NCBI RefSeq assembly: GCF_004364155.1
Contig: NZ_SOAZ01000029.1
Span: forward strand, 1-32,556
DNA from: Fonticella tunisiensis
GTDB taxonomy: Bacteria > Bacillota > Clostridia > Clostridiales > Caloramatoraceae
DNA: 32,556 nt
Direction: 5' to 3'
Position numbers and translations under genes: made by a program. This document shows positions 15,273-25,143 of this stretch, piece after piece (the stretch's first letter is position 1; every line of letters starts with the position of its first letter). The notes below the pieces were generated by a model. The model saw only the letters and a list, made by a program, of their open reading frames with translations, did no database searches and had not been told where the DNA came from.

Positions 15273-16102
15273 ATCGCATCCACCATCTCTTCTATAGTTA
15301 AAATATCTTCTTGAATCTCAATTCCACTCTGTCTTAGTTCATATGCCAGTTCAGTCATCTCAGGAACGTCAAGTCCCAGAGCCTTTAACTCTTTTACCTT
15401 TGAAAAGACCTGCCTTGGACTCCCCTCAAGTACTATTTTCCCTCTTTCCATTACAACTACCCTGTCAGCGTCAACGGCTTCTTCCATAAAGTGAGTTATT
15501 AAAACTATCGTTATGCCCTCTTCCTTATTAAGTCTTTTAATAGTTTGAATAACCTCCTTTCTTCCCGCTGGGTCAAGCATTGCAGTTGGCTCATCAAGAA
15601 TTATACATTCTGGCTTCATTGCAAGAACACCTGCTATTGCAACTCTTTGCTTCTGACCTCCAGAAAGAAGGTGGGGACCATGATGCGCATAGTCAAACAT
15701 ATTGACGGCTTTAAGTGCTTCATCAACTCTTTTTCTTATCTCCACAGGGGGAACACCCAGGTTTTCAGGCCCAAAGGCTACATCTTCCTCTACTATGGTT
15801 GCAACTATCTGGTTGTCAGGGTTTTGAAATACCATTCCGGCCCTCTGCCTTATATTCCAGAGGTTTTTTTTATCCCTTGTATCCATCCCATCAACAAGTA
15901 TTTTGCCGTCGGAGGGCATGAGTATCGCATTGAAATGCTTGGCAAGGGTTGATTTTCCAGATCCATTATGACCTATAACAACTAAAAATTCGCCCTTATG
16001 AACCTCCAAGTCAATTCCATCAAGAGCAATGCCAAAGTCCTCATTGTTTTGCCTTTTATAATAGAAATACACCTTCTGTGCTTGGAGCATACTGTTTTCC
16101 AT
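15257..16102 (-). CDS. ecfA1: ECF transporter ATP-binding protein EcfA1
   Basis: First ATPase of the ECF module, 281 aa from the ATG at 16102, chosen because GAAGGTG lies 6 bases upstream; a TTG at 16111 would add three residues. Walker [10 protein letters not shown] (44-52), Q-loop Q93 in FQNPDNQ, signature LSGGQ (146-150) and Walker B CIILDE (166-171) are intact. FQNPDNQ is typical of EcfA1. It heads the ecfA1-ecfA2-ecfT-truA operon behind a 180-base spacer that holds the rplQ terminator and three short dyads. Confidence 0.95.
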   Translation of the reverse strand: MENSMLQAQKVYFYYKRQNNEDFGIALDGIDLEVHKGEFLVVIGHNGSGKSTLAKHFNAILMPSDGKILVDGMDTRDKKNLWNIRQRAGMVFQNPDNQIVATIVEEDVAFGPENLGVPPVEIRKRVDEALKAVNMFDYAHHGPHLLSGGQKQRVAIAGVLAMKPECIILDEPTAMLDPAGRKEVIQTIKRLNKEEGITIVLITHFMEEAVDADRVVVMERGKIVLEGSPRQVFSKVKELKALGLDVPEMTELAYELRQSGIEIQEDILTIEEMVDAICQSK

Positions 16103-16155
16103 CAAGAACACCTTCTATATGCAAAGTAATAATAATTAACATTTTTGTGTAGGGA

Positions 16156-16207
16156 AGAACAGTGTTCTCCCACCCAGTAACGGTTACCTGATAACGAACA
16201 ATGTTCG
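16156..16207. promoter_or_regulatory. Three evenly spaced short dyads upstream of ecfA1
   Basis: AGAACAGTGTTCT (16156-16168), GTAACGGTTAC (16177-16187) and CGAACAATGTTCG (16195-16207) are each near-perfect palindromes, with centres 20 and 19 bases apart, about two helical turns. The outer two share GAACAnTGTTC. They lie between the rplQ terminator and ecfA1. They could be tandem operators or RNA hairpins in the ecfA1 leader; I see no well-formed promoter beside them. Confidence 0.45.
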
Positions 16208-16237
16208 CTGCTTACGTATAAAATAATTTTGAATATG

Positions 16238-16274
16238 TAAAAAGGAATTAAGCAACACATACTTAACTTAATCC
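16238..16274 (-). terminator. Terminator after rplQ
   Basis: On the minus strand GGGATTAAG, a 14-nt loop and CTTAATTCC form an 8-9 bp stem directly followed by TTTTTAC. It lies 10 bases after the rplQ stop codon and separates the alpha operon from the ecf genes, though the AT-rich stem may be leaky. Confidence 0.65.
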
Positions 16275-16284
16275 CGTGTAAGTA

Positions 16285-16632
16285 TTATATAAGTTCGAGG
16301 ATTACAACTTCCGCAGCGTCTCCTCTTCTTGGTCCCATCTTTATTATTCTAGTGTATCCACCGTTTCTTTCAGCGTATTTTGGTGCTATATCGCTAAAGA
16401 GCTTTTGTACTACCGCTGGTTCCGTTACAAAAGCAGCTACCTGCCTTCTTGAGTGAAGATCTCCTCTTTTAGCAAGAGTTATCATCTTTTCTGCAAGGCT
16501 TCTTACTTCCTTTGCTCTTGCTTCGGTTGTTACTATCTTGCCGTCTTCTGATTTGAAAAAGCTGGTTACAAGATTTCTAAGCATAGCTTTTCTGTGATCA
16601 GTAGGACGGCCGAGCTTACGATATCCTGCCAC
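16285..16632 (-). CDS. rplQ: 50S ribosomal protein L17 (bL17)
   Basis: Bacteria-specific 50S protein near the peptide exit tunnel, 115 aa. The family opening [19 protein letters not shown] and the closing [14 protein letters not shown] are present. The start is GTG at 16632 behind GGAGGG. It is the last gene of the alpha operon, 11 bases after rpoA, and is followed by a terminator. Confidence 0.97.
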   Translation of the reverse strand: MAGYRKLGRPTDHRKAMLRNLVTSFFKSEDGKIVTTEARAKEVRSLAEKMITLAKRGDLHSRRQVAAFVTEPAVVQKLFSDIAPKYAERNGGYTRIIKMGPRRGDAAEVVILELI

Positions 16633-16643
16633 TTCAATCCCTC

Positions 16644-17591
16644 CTATTCATCGCTCTTTTTTAAACTAAGTCCTAGCGCTGCTAATTTTTGCTCAACTTC
16701 TTCAAGGGACTTCTTCCCGAGATTTCTAACCTTCATCATATCCTCTTCAGTCTTTTGAACAAGTTCCTGAACAGTATTGATTCCTGCCCTCTTCAAGCAG
16801 TTATAGGATCTTACTGATAGGTCAAGTTCCTCAATGGTCATTTCAAGAACTTTATCCTTCTTTTCCTCTTCCTTCTCAACCATTATTTCAACTTTATCTG
16901 CTTCGTCTGTTAAGCTGAGGAAGAGCTTGAAATGTTCAATAAGTATTTTAGCTGATAAACTTACCGCATCATCTGGAGTAATCGTACCATCAGTCCATAT
17001 TTCGAGGGTTAGCTTATCATAGTCAGTAATCTGACCAACACGAGTATTTTCTACATTATAGTTAACTCTTTTGATTGGCGTATAAATTGAATCAACAGGA
17101 ATTATTCCTATTGGCTGATTCGGCTGCTTGTTTTTTTCCGCAGGAACATAGCCCCTACCTTTATCGATAGTTAATTCCATATACAGCCTTCCACCATCGC
17201 TGACAGTTGCAATATGGTGATCTTTATTTACAATCTCAACGCTTCCATCTGATCTAATATCTTCACCTGTGACAACTGCAGGCCCGGTGATGTCAATTGT
17301 TGCGGTCTTAGGGCCATCACCTTCAAGTTTTATAGCAAGGCCCTTTAAATTTAATATGACTTCAACAACATCCTCTTTTACGTTTGGAATAGTTGAAAAT
17401 TCATGAAGAACGCCATCTATCTTAACTGAAGTTACTGCAGCTCCTGGTAATGAAGAAAGTAATATCCTTCTCATTGCATTACCAAGAGTCGTACCGTAAC
17501 CTCTTTCAAGTGGTTCTACGACGAACTTGCCGTACATACCATCTTCACTTTTTTCTACACATTCTACCTTTGGCTTCTCTATCTCTAACAT
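16644..17591 (-). CDS. rpoA: DNA-directed RNA polymerase subunit alpha
   Basis: Alpha subunit that nucleates assembly of RNA polymerase. 315 aa, normal for Firmicutes. The N-terminal dimerisation domain (about 1-228) includes [21 protein letters not shown] charged Glu/Lys linker (about 235-250) leads to the C-terminal domain (about 250-315) with [16 protein letters not shown] and [11 protein letters not shown], the helix-hairpin-helix that contacts UP elements and activators. It lies between rpsD and rplQ as usual. Confidence 0.98.
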   Translation of the reverse strand: MLEIEKPKVECVEKSEDGMYGKFVVEPLERGYGTTLGNAMRRILLSSLPGAAVTSVKIDGVLHEFSTIPNVKEDVVEVILNLKGLAIKLEGDGPKTATIDITGPAVVTGEDIRSDGSVEIVNKDHHIATVSDGGRLYMELTIDKGRGYVPAEKNKQPNQPIGIIPVDSIYTPIKRVNYNVENTRVGQITDYDKLTLEIWTDGTITPDDAVSLSAKILIEHFKLFLSLTDEADKVEIMVEKEEEKKDKVLEMTIEELDLSVRSYNCLKRAGINTVQELVQKTEEDMMKVRNLGKKSLEEVEQKLAALGLSLKKSDE

Positions 17592-17656
17592 CTATATATA
17601 ACCCTCCTTATAAAAAGGTAAATGAAAAATTGAGGGCAACTGATTCTACACCTTAA

Positions 17657-18277
17657 TTATCTGCTGTAAAGCTCAACTATAAGTGTCTCGTTAACAGGAA
17701 TATCTATATCCTCTCTCTGTGGAAGAGCTATTACCTGGCCTTCCATCTTATCCTTGTCTACAGTGAGCCACTTTGGTACAGTTGTAGCAACTTCTGCAAG
17801 AGCTTTAAACTTTTCACTCTGTCTGCTCTTTTCAGCTACAGCAATAACATCGTTAACCTTTACTTCGTATGAAGGAATATTAACCTTTTTACCATTTACT
17901 GTAAAGTGTCCATGCCTTACGAGCTGCCTTGCTTCAGGTCTTGAATTTGCAAACCCAAGTCTGTAAACAACGTTGTCAAGTCTCATTTCAAGAAGTCTTA
18001 AGAGGTTTTCACCTGCAATTCCTTTTTGTCTTTCAGCTTCTTCATAGTATCTTCTAAATTGAGTTTCAAGTATTCCGTATATTCTCTTAGCCTTTTGCTT
18101 TTCTCTAAGCTGCATTCCGTAGTTTGTAAGTTTCTTTCTGTTTTGTCCGTGCTGTCCAGGTGCATAAGCCCTTTTAGCCACCGGGCACTTGTCTGTAAAG
18201 CACTTTTCTCCCTTAAGATAAAGTTTAACGCCTTCTCTTCTGCAAAGTCTGCATACTGGTCCAGTATATCTTGCCAT
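17657..18277 (-). CDS. rpsD: 30S ribosomal protein S4 (uS4), zinc-binding form
   Basis: Primary 16S rRNA binder that nucleates 30S assembly and lines the mRNA entry channel. 206 aa. The N-terminus keeps the zinc ligands C9, C12, C26 and C31, so this is the metal-binding (C+) version. The S4 RNA-binding domain is at about 95-160 ([20 protein letters not shown]). In this genome it sits in the alpha operon as in most Clostridia, unlike Bacillus subtilis where rpsD stands alone. Confidence 0.97.
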   Translation of the reverse strand: MARYTGPVCRLCRREGVKLYLKGEKCFTDKCPVAKRAYAPGQHGQNRKKLTNYGMQLREKQKAKRIYGILETQFRRYYEEAERQKGIAGENLLRLLEMRLDNVVYRLGFANSRPEARQLVRHGHFTVNGKKVNIPSYEVKVNDVIAVAEKSRQSEKFKALAEVATTVPKWLTVDKDKMEGQVIALPQREDIDIPVNETLIVELYSR

Positions 18278-18295
18278 TCACTACACCTCCTATCA

Positions 18296-18694
18296 TTACA
18301 CTCTTCTTCTTTTTGGTGGCCTGCAGCCATTGTGTGGAATTGGAGTAACGTCCTTTATAAGGCTAACTTCAAGTCCAGCTGCTTGAAGAGCTCTGATAGC
18401 AGCTTCCCTACCGGCTCCTGGTCCCTTAACATATACTTCAACAGTCTTCATTCCATGATCAACAGCTGCCTTAGCTGCTGTTTCAGCCGCCATCTGTGCA
18501 GCGAAAGGAGTGCTCTTTCTTGAACCTCTGAAGCCTAATCCTCCAGCACTTGCCCAGGAAATGGCGTTTCCAGCTGTATCTGTTATTGTAACAATTGTAT
18601 TGTTAAATGTTGACTTGATATGTGCCTGACCGCGGTCAACATTCTTGCGCTCTTTTCTTCTTCTTACTTTCTTACCCTTTGCTTGAGCTGCCAT
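18296..18694 (-). CDS. rpsK: 30S ribosomal protein S11 (uS11)
   Basis: 30S platform protein near the E site, 132 aa. Conserved blocks are [36 protein letters not shown] and the C-terminal [18 protein letters not shown], whose Asn-Gly is an isoaspartate site in other bacteria. It is spaced 16 and 18 bases from rpsM and rpsD. Confidence 0.97.
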   Translation of the reverse strand: MAAQAKGKKVRRRKERKNVDRGQAHIKSTFNNTIVTITDTAGNAISWASAGGLGFRGSRKSTPFAAQMAAETAAKAAVDHGMKTVEVYVKGPGAGREAAIRALQAAGLEVSLIKDVTPIPHNGCRPPKRRRV

Positions 18695-18710
18695 TATCGT
18701 CCCTCCTTAA

Positions 18711-19082
18711 TTATTTTTTCTTCTTGCCGCCGATTGTTCTCTTCGGTCCTTTTCTCGTTCTTGCGTTTGTCTTAGTCCTTTGTCCTCTAACAGGTAATCC
18801 TCTTCTATGTCTTAGGCCTCTATAGCATCCTATTTCCATTAATCTCTTTATGCTTAAAGCAACATTTCTTCTAAGATCGCCTTCAACAACGAAGTTCTTA
18901 TCGATATATTCTCTAATCCTTGCTACTTCGTCATCTGTAAGGTCCCTTACTCTTGTATCAGGATTAACACCTGTAGCTTCAAGTATCTTGTTAGCACTTG
19001 GTCTACCAATACCGTAGATATAAGTAAGTGCTATTTCAACTCTTTTTTCTCTTGGTAAGTCTACACCAGCAATTCTTGCCAT
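18711..19082 (-). CDS. rpsM: 30S ribosomal protein S13 (uS13)
   Basis: 30S head protein that forms bridges to the 50S subunit. 123 aa from the ATG at 19082; the upstream in-frame extension to 19139 is not part of the family, and AGGAGG precedes 19082 by about 12 bases. Helix-two-turn-helix RNA-binding region ([18 protein letters not shown]) and the basic tail [12 protein letters not shown] that approaches P-site tRNA. Confidence 0.96.
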   Translation of the reverse strand: MARIAGVDLPREKRVEIALTYIYGIGRPSANKILEATGVNPDTRVRDLTDDEVARIREYIDKNFVVEGDLRRNVALSIKRLMEIGCYRGLRHRRGLPVRGQRTKTNARTRKGPKRTIGGKKKK

Positions 19083-19136
19083 TGAGTTTCTACACCTCCT
19101 GTGTTCTACTTTTCCATTTGGTTGTTTATTATAAAT

Positions 19137-19154
19137 CACTGAAAGCCTTCAGTG
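19137..19154 (-). other. Hairpin in the rpmJ-rpsM spacer
   Basis: CACTGAA and TTCAGTG form a perfect 7-bp stem with a 4-base loop, within an 86-base gap in an otherwise tightly packed operon. There is no T run, so a processing or stability element is more likely than a terminator. Confidence 0.45.
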
Positions 19155-19168
19155 CAGCCGCGATCAAA

Positions 19169-19282
19169 TTAGCCCTGCTTTTGCTTATGCTTTGGGTTTT
19201 CGCATATAACCATTACTCTGCCATGTCTTTTTATTATCTTGCACTTTTCGCAAATTGGCTTAACTGATGGTCTAACCTTCAT
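19169..19282 (-). CDS. rpmJ: 50S ribosomal protein L36 (bL36), zinc-binding form
   Basis: 37-aa protein read directly from the sequence: [20 protein letters not shown] onward, ending PKHKQKQG. Zinc ligands C11, C14, C27 and H32 are all present, so this is the metal-binding version. The ATG at 19282 follows AAGGAGGG. Late-assembling 50S protein. Its place between infA and rpsM is the canonical one. Confidence 0.96.
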   Translation of the reverse strand: MKVRPSVKPICEKCKIIKRHGRVMVICENPKHKQKQG

Positions 19283-19297
19283 GGCTATCCCTCCTTA

Positions 19298-19516
19298 TTA
19301 CTTTGCTCTCCACGTAATTCTACCTCTTGTTAAATCATAGGGTGATACTTCCACTGTAACCTTATCTCCAGGTAGTATTCTGATAAAATTCATTCTGAGT
19401 TTTCCAGAGATATGTGCCAAAATCTTATGCCCATTTTCTAATTCTACCTGAAACATTGCATTTGGTAAAGCCTCAATTACCGTACCCTGTAACTCGATTA
19501 CATCGTCCTTTGACAT
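19298..19516 (-). CDS. infA: Translation initiation factor IF-1
   Basis: 72-aa OB-fold factor that occupies the 30S A site during initiation. Family motifs are [21 protein letters not shown] and [20 protein letters not shown], with a C-terminal [18 protein letters not shown] precedes the ATG. The 101-base spacer upstream carries a hairpin (19556-19577) and is the longest gap between rplC and rplQ. Confidence 0.97.
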   Translation of the reverse strand: MSKDDVIELQGTVIEALPNAMFQVELENGHKILAHISGKLRMNFIRILPGDKVTVEVSPYDLTRGRITWRAK

Positions 19517-19617
19517 AGGTAATCAAACCTCCTCATAACAGAATCATCCTTCCATGATTTCAGATAATCCTGAAATCAATCGTGATCCTGCTAAAGTCTG
19601 TATATTTTCTAATATTA
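19517..19617 (-). promoter_or_regulatory. infA upstream spacer with hairpin and possible internal promoter
   Basis: GATTTCAG (19556-19563) pairs perfectly with CTGAAATC (19570-19577) around a 6-base loop. Upstream of it on the minus strand, TTTACT with TATACA 17 bases on resembles a weak sigma-A promoter that could separately feed infA and the alpha genes. The promoter is tentative; the hairpin is clear. Confidence 0.35.
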
Positions 19618-19887
19618 TCATAGTAAACCCATAGATTGCAGACTTTTTCTCAAATCAGCATCGCTGATGTTTTTTTTGTTTCTTAATCTTTCCGCGATGT
19701 CTTCAGCAAACCTGTTATGAAATACAAGGTGCTTTATCTTTTTTTTCTTTGGGTTGTCTATCTTCCTTAGGTCTCCATCAGATATAAGCACATAGTTTTC
19801 GTCTATGATACCCACGACTATAAAATATCTGTCTTTATCCCGTCCTGCTCTAGAATGGACTATCTGCCCCAGGGCAACGCCTTCCAT
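19618..19887 (-). CDS. KOW-domain RNA-binding protein (L14e-like)
   Basis: An 89-aa small basic protein with an N-terminal KOW/SH3-like fold (GVALGQIVHSRAGRDKDRYF, then IIDENYVLISDGDLRKI) resembling eukaryotic and archaeal L14e. A Lys cluster (NPKKKKIKHL) and a helical tail ending SLQSMGLL follow. ATG 19887 is preferred with GAGGTG upstream; a GTG three codons earlier is possible. Clostridia keep this gene between map and infA, which suggests a ribosome-related role, but to my knowledge its exact function is not defined. Confidence 0.85.
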   Translation of the reverse strand: MEGVALGQIVHSRAGRDKDRYFIVVGIIDENYVLISDGDLRKIDNPKKKKIKHLVFHNRFAEDIAERLRNKKNISDADLRKSLQSMGLL

Positions 19888-19904
19888 ACCTTCCACCTCT
19901 TAAT

Positions 19905-20651
19905 TTATATTATTGTCAGTACTTCAGGGCCATCTTCAAGTATAACAACAGTATTTTCATAATGGCACGACATCTTTCCATCGGCAGTTACCACGGTCCA
20001 GCCGTCGGAAAGTTCCTTTACTGCATAGGTTCCCATGTTAACCATAGGTTCAATAGCAAGTGCCATACCCTTTGTAAGCTTAGGTCCTCGACCTGGTTTT
20101 CCATAATTAGGAACAGGAGGTTCCTCATGCATTTCCCTTCCTATTCCATGGCCCACATAATCCCTAACAACAGAAAAACCATGGGATTCAACATAAACTT
20201 GAATTGCGTGGGAAATATCTCCGATTCTATTTCCAACCACTGCATACTTTATGCCCTCAAAGAAGCTTTCCCTGGTAACATCAATAAGTTTCTGAGTTTC
20301 CGGGCTTATTTTTCCAACAGGAAACGTTCGTGCGGCATCACCGTGAAAACCGTTGTAAATCGCTCCACAGTCAATACTTACAATATCGCCCTCTTGAAGC
20401 ACTCTATTACCAGGTATGCCGTGAACAACCTCATCGTTTACAGACGTACACAAAGTTGCCGGGAACCCGTTGTATCCTTTAAAAGAAGGGCGGGCTCCAC
20501 AGCCTGTAATATATTCCTCTGCAATCTTATCGAGTTCCTTCGTGGTGATTCCAGGTCTAATTACCTCTTCGATTTTTGCCAAAGTTTCTGCAACAATTCG
20601 CCCCGATTTTTTCATCAGTTCTATTTCACTACTCGATTTTAAATAAATCAT
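19905..20651 (-). CDS. map: Methionine aminopeptidase, type I
   Basis: Removes the initiator Met from nascent proteins. 248 aa, pita-bread fold, type Ia without an N-terminal zinc extension. The five metal ligands are D94, D105, H168, E201 and E232, with the substrate-binding H77 in DEVVHGIP. The start overlaps the adk stop by 4 bases (ATGA). secY-adk-map is the usual order. Confidence 0.97.
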   Translation of the reverse strand: MIYLKSSSEIELMKKSGRIVAETLAKIEEVIRPGITTKELDKIAEEYITGCGARPSFKGYNGFPATLCTSVNDEVVHGIPGNRVLQEGDIVSIDCGAIYNGFHGDAARTFPVGKISPETQKLIDVTRESFFEGIKYAVVGNRIGDISHAIQVYVESHGFSVVRDYVGHGIGREMHEEPPVPNYGKPGRGPKLTKGMALAIEPMVNMGTYAVKELSDGWTVVTADGKMSCHYENTVVILEDGPEVLTII

Positions 20652-21301
20652 CGGTTTTCGCTCCCTAATACATTGCAGATATCTTCAAATACCTTATCTA
20701 TTTCCTGCTCACCATCAATATTTCTTAAGAGGCCCTTTTCCAAGTAGTATTCTATCAATGGTTGAGTTTGTTTATTATATACGTAAAGTCTGTTCTTTAC
20801 TGTTTCCGCACTGTCATCTGCTCTCTGAACAAGCTCAGCGCCGCAGTAGTCACATTTATTTTCCCACTTTGGTGGATTGAATATTACATGAAAGCTTGCA
20901 CCACAGGCAGGACAAACTCTTCTTCCCGTCAGCCTTTTAATAAGCACTTCCTCTGGAACCTGAATGTTTATAACATGATCCAGGCAGCTCTCCATCGAAG
21001 CTAAAACTCCTGTCAAAGCATCTGCCTGCATAAGGGTCCTTGGAAAGCCATCAAGCAGAAAACCCTTTTCACAATCAGGCTGTTTAATTCTGTCCTCCAC
21101 TATTGCAACAGTTAGTTCATCTGGAACGAGCTGTCCTTTTTTAATATACTCATCCGCTTTTATACCTAAAGGAGTCCTGTCTTTTATATTTTTTCTGAAT
21201 ATATCTCCTGTTGATATGTGAGGTATTTCATATTTTTCTGCTATATATTTTGCCTGCGTCCCCTTTCCCGCACCTGGCGGGCCAAGAAGAACTATCTTCA
21301 T
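20648..21301 (-). CDS. adk: Adenylate kinase, zinc-lid form
   Basis: Interconverts AMP and ATP with two ADP. 217 aa. P-loop GPPGAGKG (7-14), NMP-binding DGFPRT (84-89) and a LID with four cysteines (C130, C133, C150, C153), so the lid carries a structural zinc as in many Gram-positive enzymes. It lies 14 bases after secY and overlaps map. Confidence 0.97.
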   Translation of the reverse strand: MKIVLLGPPGAGKGTQAKYIAEKYEIPHISTGDIFRKNIKDRTPLGIKADEYIKKGQLVPDELTVAIVEDRIKQPDCEKGFLLDGFPRTLMQADALTGVLASMESCLDHVINIQVPEEVLIKRLTGRRVCPACGASFHVIFNPPKWENKCDYCGAELVQRADDSAETVKNRLYVYNKQTQPLIEYYLEKGLLRNIDGEQEIDKVFEDICNVLGSENR

Positions 21302-21315
21302 TTAAATCAACTCCA

Positions 21316-22593
21316 TTATTTTAAGAATCCTTCATAATGTCTCATAACAAGCTGAGCTTTCAGCTGTTTATTTATCTCAAGTGCAACGCCAACTACAATC
21401 AGCACTGCAGTTCCACCAAACTGTATATTGCCAAGGTTTCTATTTATCATACCAGCTATAATCGGAAATATTGCAACAATAGATGCAAAGGCACCGCCTA
21501 TTATAGTCATTTTACTCAATACCCTTGTTAGGTACTCCTCTGTTGGTTTTCCGGGCCTGAGACCAGGTATGAAACCACCATTTTTCTGCAGATTCTCTGC
21601 GACTTCATCTGGCTTAAATGTTACTGAAGTATAGAACCATGTAAAGAATATTATAAGGAATACATATACAACAGGATATATTGGATACTGCGAACTTAGC
21701 CAGCCGCTTTCAAATAGAGTACGTACCGGATGACCCGGCTTAAAGGCAAGCTGGGTAATAATAAGCGGAAATTGCAAAACTGATAAAGCAAATATTATTG
21801 CAATAACACCAGCTGAGTTAACGTTTATTGGAATGTGAGTACTTTGCCCTCCATAGGATTTTAATCCTATTCTTCTTTGGGCATATTGTACCGGTATACG
21901 CCTTTCTCCTAAGTCCATTGCTACAACGCCTGCAATCATAAGCACTGCAAATGCAGCAAATAACAATGCAGTCATGGGATCAAGTCCCCCACCCCTAACA
22001 AGTGTTATTAAACCTCCTACCATCGCCGGGATCCTTGCAAGTATACCTGAGAAGATTATAAGAGATGTACCATTACCCACCCCGCTCTCAGTTATCCTTT
22101 CTCCCAGCCACATAACAAATGTTGTACCTGCTGTGAGGGTGATTATAATAATTATAACCTGCCAAACGCTATTGCTTACCAGAGCACCGCTGTTTCTCAA
22201 ATAAATACCTATACTAAAGGCTTGAATTACAGCAAAGAGAATAGTTCCATACCTTGTATATTCTGCAATTTTTCTTCGTCCATCTTCGCCTTCCTTTGAA
22301 AGCTGTTCAAGCCTTGGTATTGCTATTTGCAGTAAGCTCATTATAATAGAGGAGTTAATATATGGAGTCACTCCCAGTGCAAAAATACCAAAATACCTAA
22401 AAGCCCCACCTGATATCATATCAAGGAATCCAAATAATAGTCCCTGATCTGCAATTTTCGCAACTGCATCGGTATTAACGCCAGGAACAGGAATAAATAC
22501 TCCTGCCCTGAATACCGCAAGCAGTGCAAGGGTTATGAATAATCTCTTTCTTAAATCAGGAACTTTAAAAGCATTACGTAAGGTTTTTAACAT
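21316..22593 (-). CDS. secY: Preprotein translocase subunit SecY
   Basis: Channel-forming subunit of the Sec translocon, 425 aa with ten transmembrane helices. Family features are the N-terminal FITLALLAVFRAGVFIPVPG, the plug region after residue 45 and the cytoplasmic loop signature GERRIPVQYAQRR between helices 6 and 7. The ATG follows rplO by 2 bases, so the two are translationally linked. Confidence 0.98.
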   Translation of the reverse strand: MLKTLRNAFKVPDLRKRLFITLALLAVFRAGVFIPVPGVNTDAVAKIADQGLLFGFLDMISGGAFRYFGIFALGVTPYINSSIIMSLLQIAIPRLEQLSKEGEDGRRKIAEYTRYGTILFAVIQAFSIGIYLRNSGALVSNSVWQVIIIIITLTAGTTFVMWLGERITESGVGNGTSLIIFSGILARIPAMVGGLITLVRGGGLDPMTALLFAAFAVLMIAGVVAMDLGERRIPVQYAQRRIGLKSYGGQSTHIPINVNSAGVIAIIFALSVLQFPLIITQLAFKPGHPVRTLFESGWLSSQYPIYPVVYVFLIIFFTWFYTSVTFKPDEVAENLQKNGGFIPGLRPGKPTEEYLTRVLSKMTIIGGAFASIVAIFPIIAGMINRNLGNIQFGGTAVLIVVGVALEINKQLKAQLVMRHYEGFLK

Positions 22594-22595
22594 AA

Positions 22596-23036
22596 TTAAA
22601 TCACCTCTACTTTGCCTCCGGCAGCTTCTATTTTTTCGATTGCGGATTTAGTGAACTTATGAGCCTTTACAGTAAGCTTCTTTGTCAATTCTCCGTTTCC
22701 AAGAATCTTAACACCATCGAGAAGGTTCTTTACCACCTTTGCTTCCTTAAGAAGCTCCGGAGTAACTTCAGTTCCATCCTCGAATCTATTTAAAAGTTCA
22801 ACATTAACCTCTGCGTATTCCTTAGCAAATATATTGGTGAATCCTCTTTTTGGAAGCCTTCTTTGAAGTGGCATCTGACCTCCTTCAAATCCAGGTCTTA
22901 CTCCACCTCCTGAACGTGCTTTTTGACCTTTTTGTCCTCTTCCTGCAGTCTTACCCTGCCCTGAAGCAGTTCCTCTACCTACTCTTTTTGGCTCCTTGTT
23001 TGTTCCGGGAGCTGGTCTTAATTCATGAAGTCTCAT
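22596..23036 (-). CDS. rplO: 50S ribosomal protein L15 (uL15)
   Basis: 50S protein with a long Gly/Arg-rich N-terminal extension that threads 23S rRNA ([19 protein letters not shown]) and a globular C-terminal domain ending [15 protein letters not shown]. 146 aa, normal length. It lies 18 bases after rpmD. Confidence 0.97.
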   Translation of the reverse strand: MRLHELRPAPGTNKEPKRVGRGTASGQGKTAGRGQKGQKARSGGGVRPGFEGGQMPLQRRLPKRGFTNIFAKEYAEVNVELLNRFEDGTEVTPELLKEAKVVKNLLDGVKILGNGELTKKLTVKAHKFTKSAIEKIEAAGGKVEVI

Positions 23037-23054
23037 CGTAGCACCTCCCTCTTA

Positions 23055-23234
23055 TTATATTTCTTCTACCTTAACCATATACTTGATCTTTTCAATCATA
23101 CCTCTTATCTGAGGGGTATCCTCATGGTCCACGCTCTGGCCAATCTTCCTTAAGCCAAGGGCTTTAACTGTTGCTATGTGATCTTCTTTTTTTCCTATTA
23201 AGCTCTTTGATAATGTAACTCTTAGCTTTGCCAC
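23055..23234 (-). CDS. rpmD: 50S ribosomal protein L30 (uL30)
   Basis: 59-aa protein read directly from the sequence. It starts with GTG at 23234 behind GGGGGGAG and reads [16 protein letters not shown], then [13 protein letters not shown] and a final YMVKVEEI. The KSLIG and LGLRK blocks are diagnostic for uL30. It lies between rpsE and rplO, its normal place in the spc operon. Confidence 0.96.
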   Translation of the reverse strand: MAKLRVTLSKSLIGKKEDHIATVKALGLRKIGQSVDHEDTPQIRGMIEKIKYMVKVEEI

Positions 23235-23246
23235 GATGCTCCCCCC

Positions 23247-23744
23247 TTAACCTAAGATTTCTTCTACTGTCTTTCCTCTGAGTCTTGCTATTTCCTCCGC
23301 AGTTCTCAATCTGGAAAGAGCGTCTATTGTTGCATTAACCATATTTCTTGCATTGTTTGAACCTAGTGACTTTGATCTTACGTCCTTAATTCCAGCAAGT
23401 TCAAGCACCGCACGTACAGGACCTCCTGCGATAACTCCTGTACCTTCGGCAGCTGGCATTAAGAGAACCTTACCTGCACCGAATTCTCCTATAGCTTCGT
23501 GTGGGATTGTTGTTCCAACTATAGCTACCTTTATTAAATTTTTCTTAGCATCTTCAATGCCTTTTCTAATAGCTTCCGGTACTTCAGCAGCTTTTCCTAT
23601 TCCTACTCCAACATGGCCATTTTCATCGCCAACCACAACCAGGGCGCTGAATCTAAAATTTCTACCACCTTTAACAACTTTAGCAACCCTGTTTATATAT
23701 ACAACCTTTTCCTTAAGGTTTAATCTGCTAGGATCGATTCTCAT
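23247..23744 (-). CDS. rpsE: 30S ribosomal protein S5 (uS5)
   Basis: Lines the mRNA entry channel with S3 and S4 and contributes to accuracy. 165 aa with the dsRBD-like N-domain ([43 protein letters not shown]) and a C-terminal domain with [19 protein letters not shown]. Normal length and position. Confidence 0.97.
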   Translation of the reverse strand: MRIDPSRLNLKEKVVYINRVAKVVKGGRNFRFSALVVVGDENGHVGVGIGKAAEVPEAIRKGIEDAKKNLIKVAIVGTTIPHEAIGEFGAGKVLLMPAAEGTGVIAGGPVRAVLELAGIKDVRSKSLGSNNARNMVNATIDALSRLRTAEEIARLRGKTVEEILG

Positions 23745-23760
23745 CTATTTCCCTCCTTTT

Positions 23761-24129
23761 TTAGAAATTAAGTCCTGATTCCCTTGCAGCCTCAGCAAGC
23801 TCTTTAACTCTTCCATGATAAATGTATCCGCCTCTATCAAATACAACGTCCTTTATTCCCTTTTCAAGTGCTCTCTTTGCTATGAGCTGGCCAACTGCCT
23901 TTGCCGCTTCCTTGTTACTTCCAACCTTCAAAGTATCCTTGAGTTCCTTGTCGATTGATGAAGCTGAAACAAGAGTCGTTCCAAGGTCGTCATTTATAAT
24001 TTGAGCATATATATGCTTTTCACTTCTATAAACATTCAATCTTGGGCGTTCAGCAGTACCATAAACCTTCTTACGAACTCTTAAGTGCCTCTTTAATCTT
24101 TGTTCGTTTCTGGATGGCTTATTGAACAT
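23761..24129 (-). CDS. rplR: 50S ribosomal protein L18 (uL18)
   Basis: Binds 5S rRNA with L5. 122 aa from the ATG at 24129 (GGGAG 8 bases upstream); the GTG three codons earlier is less likely. Family blocks are [37 protein letters not shown] and the C-terminal [20 protein letters not shown]. Confidence 0.96.
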   Translation of the reverse strand: MFNKPSRNEQRLKRHLRVRKKVYGTAERPRLNVYRSEKHIYAQIINDDLGTTLVSASSIDKELKDTLKVGSNKEAAKAVGQLIAKRALEKGIKDVVFDRGGYIYHGRVKELAEAARESGLNF

Positions 24130-24147
24130 TTCGCTCACTCCCTTCTA

Positions 24148-24690
24148 TTATTTCTTACCTGTCTTGCCTTCTTTTCGTCTGATTACTTCGTCAACATACT
24201 TGATTCCCTTGCCCTTATATGGCTCAGGTCTTCTAACTTCTCTTATCTGTGCTGCAACCTGACCTACAACTTCCTTGTCAATTCCCTTAACGATTACTGA
24301 AGTTGCTGCAGGTACTTCAAATTCTATACCTTCAACCGGTTCTATTTCGACTGGATGTGAATATCCAACATTGAGTACAAGCTTCTTACCCTGCTTTGAT
24401 GCTCTGTAACCAACACCAACAAGTTCAAGAGCCTTCTGGTATCCCTGTGTAACTCCTGTTACCATGTTCTGAATTAATGCTCTTGTAAGCCCATGAAGAG
24501 CTTTTATTTCCTTTTCATCGCTTGGTCTTGTAACTACTACTGCATTATCTTCAACTTTTATATTCATAGACTTGTGCATTTGTTTGCTTAGCGTTCCCTT
24601 AGGTCCTTTAACTGTTACTGTATTATCGTTTCCAACCGTAACAGTTACACCCTGAGGAAGAGCAACTGGAAGTCTTCCTATTCTTGACAT
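24148..24690 (-). CDS. rplF: 50S ribosomal protein L6 (uL6)
   Basis: Two tandem similar alpha/beta domains near the sarcin-ricin loop and factor-binding site. 180 aa. Signatures are the N-terminal [15 protein letters not shown] and the C-terminal [20 protein letters not shown]. Confidence 0.97.
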   Translation of the reverse strand: MSRIGRLPVALPQGVTVTVGNDNTVTVKGPKGTLSKQMHKSMNIKVEDNAVVVTRPSDEKEIKALHGLTRALIQNMVTGVTQGYQKALELVGVGYRASKQGKKLVLNVGYSHPVEIEPVEGIEFEVPAATSVIVKGIDKEVVGQVAAQIREVRRPEPYKGKGIKYVDEVIRRKEGKTGKK

Positions 24691-24715
24691 GTTTGCACCT
24701 CCTATTCGTATCGTA

Positions 24716-25114
24716 TTACCAGATGTAGCAGATAACTTCGCCGCCGATTCCTTCTTTTCTAGCCTGCTTATCTGTCATAACTCCCTTTGAAGTTGAGAGT
24801 ATTGCTATTCCAAGTCCACCAAGAACCTTTGGTATATTGTCTTTTTGAGCATATACCCTTAGGCCTGGCTTTGATATTTTCTTAAGTCCAGTTATAACTC
24901 TTTCTTTATTTGGTCCGTACTTTAAAGTAAGCTTGAGCATTGGTACTGAACCATCCATATATTCTTCAACACCGCTTATATATCCTTCATTAAGCATTAT
25001 ATCAGCAACTGCTTTCTTTAATTTTGAGGCTGGTAGCTCTACGCTTTCATGCCTTACTATATTTGCATTTCTGATACGAGTTAGCATATCAGCAATTGGG
25101 TCAGTCATAACCAT
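24716..25114 (-). CDS. rpsH: 30S ribosomal protein S8 (uS8)
   Basis: Central-domain 16S rRNA binder; in E. coli the translational repressor of the spc operon. 132 aa from the ATG at 25114 with AGGAGG 8 bases upstream (a second ATG two codons on). It has [15 protein letters not shown] at the start and [20 protein letters not shown] with a closing CYIW. Confidence 0.97.
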   Translation of the reverse strand: MVMTDPIADMLTRIRNANIVRHESVELPASKLKKAVADIMLNEGYISGVEEYMDGSVPMLKLTLKYGPNKERVITGLKKISKPGLRVYAQKDNIPKVLGGLGIAILSTSKGVMTDKQARKEGIGGEVICYIW

Positions 25115-25143
25115 ATTTACTGCCTCCTTTCATATTAACTATT

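Noticed and set aside
13618-16102. Vitamin specificity of the ECF transporter
   Set aside because: No S component or riboswitch is visible nearby, so no substrate can be assigned to this shared module.
16195-16207. LexA (SOS) box before ecfA1
   Set aside because: CGAACAATGTTCG looks like the Gram-positive SOS box, but the half-sites are 3 bases apart rather than the required 4, and no damage-response gene follows. Reported instead as an unassigned dyad.
18026-18523. 165-codon open frame on the plus strand opposite rpsD and rpsK
   Set aside because: It is wholly antisense to two certain ribosomal genes, has a Ser/Leu/Phe-rich composition typical of reversed coding sequence and no ribosome-binding site.
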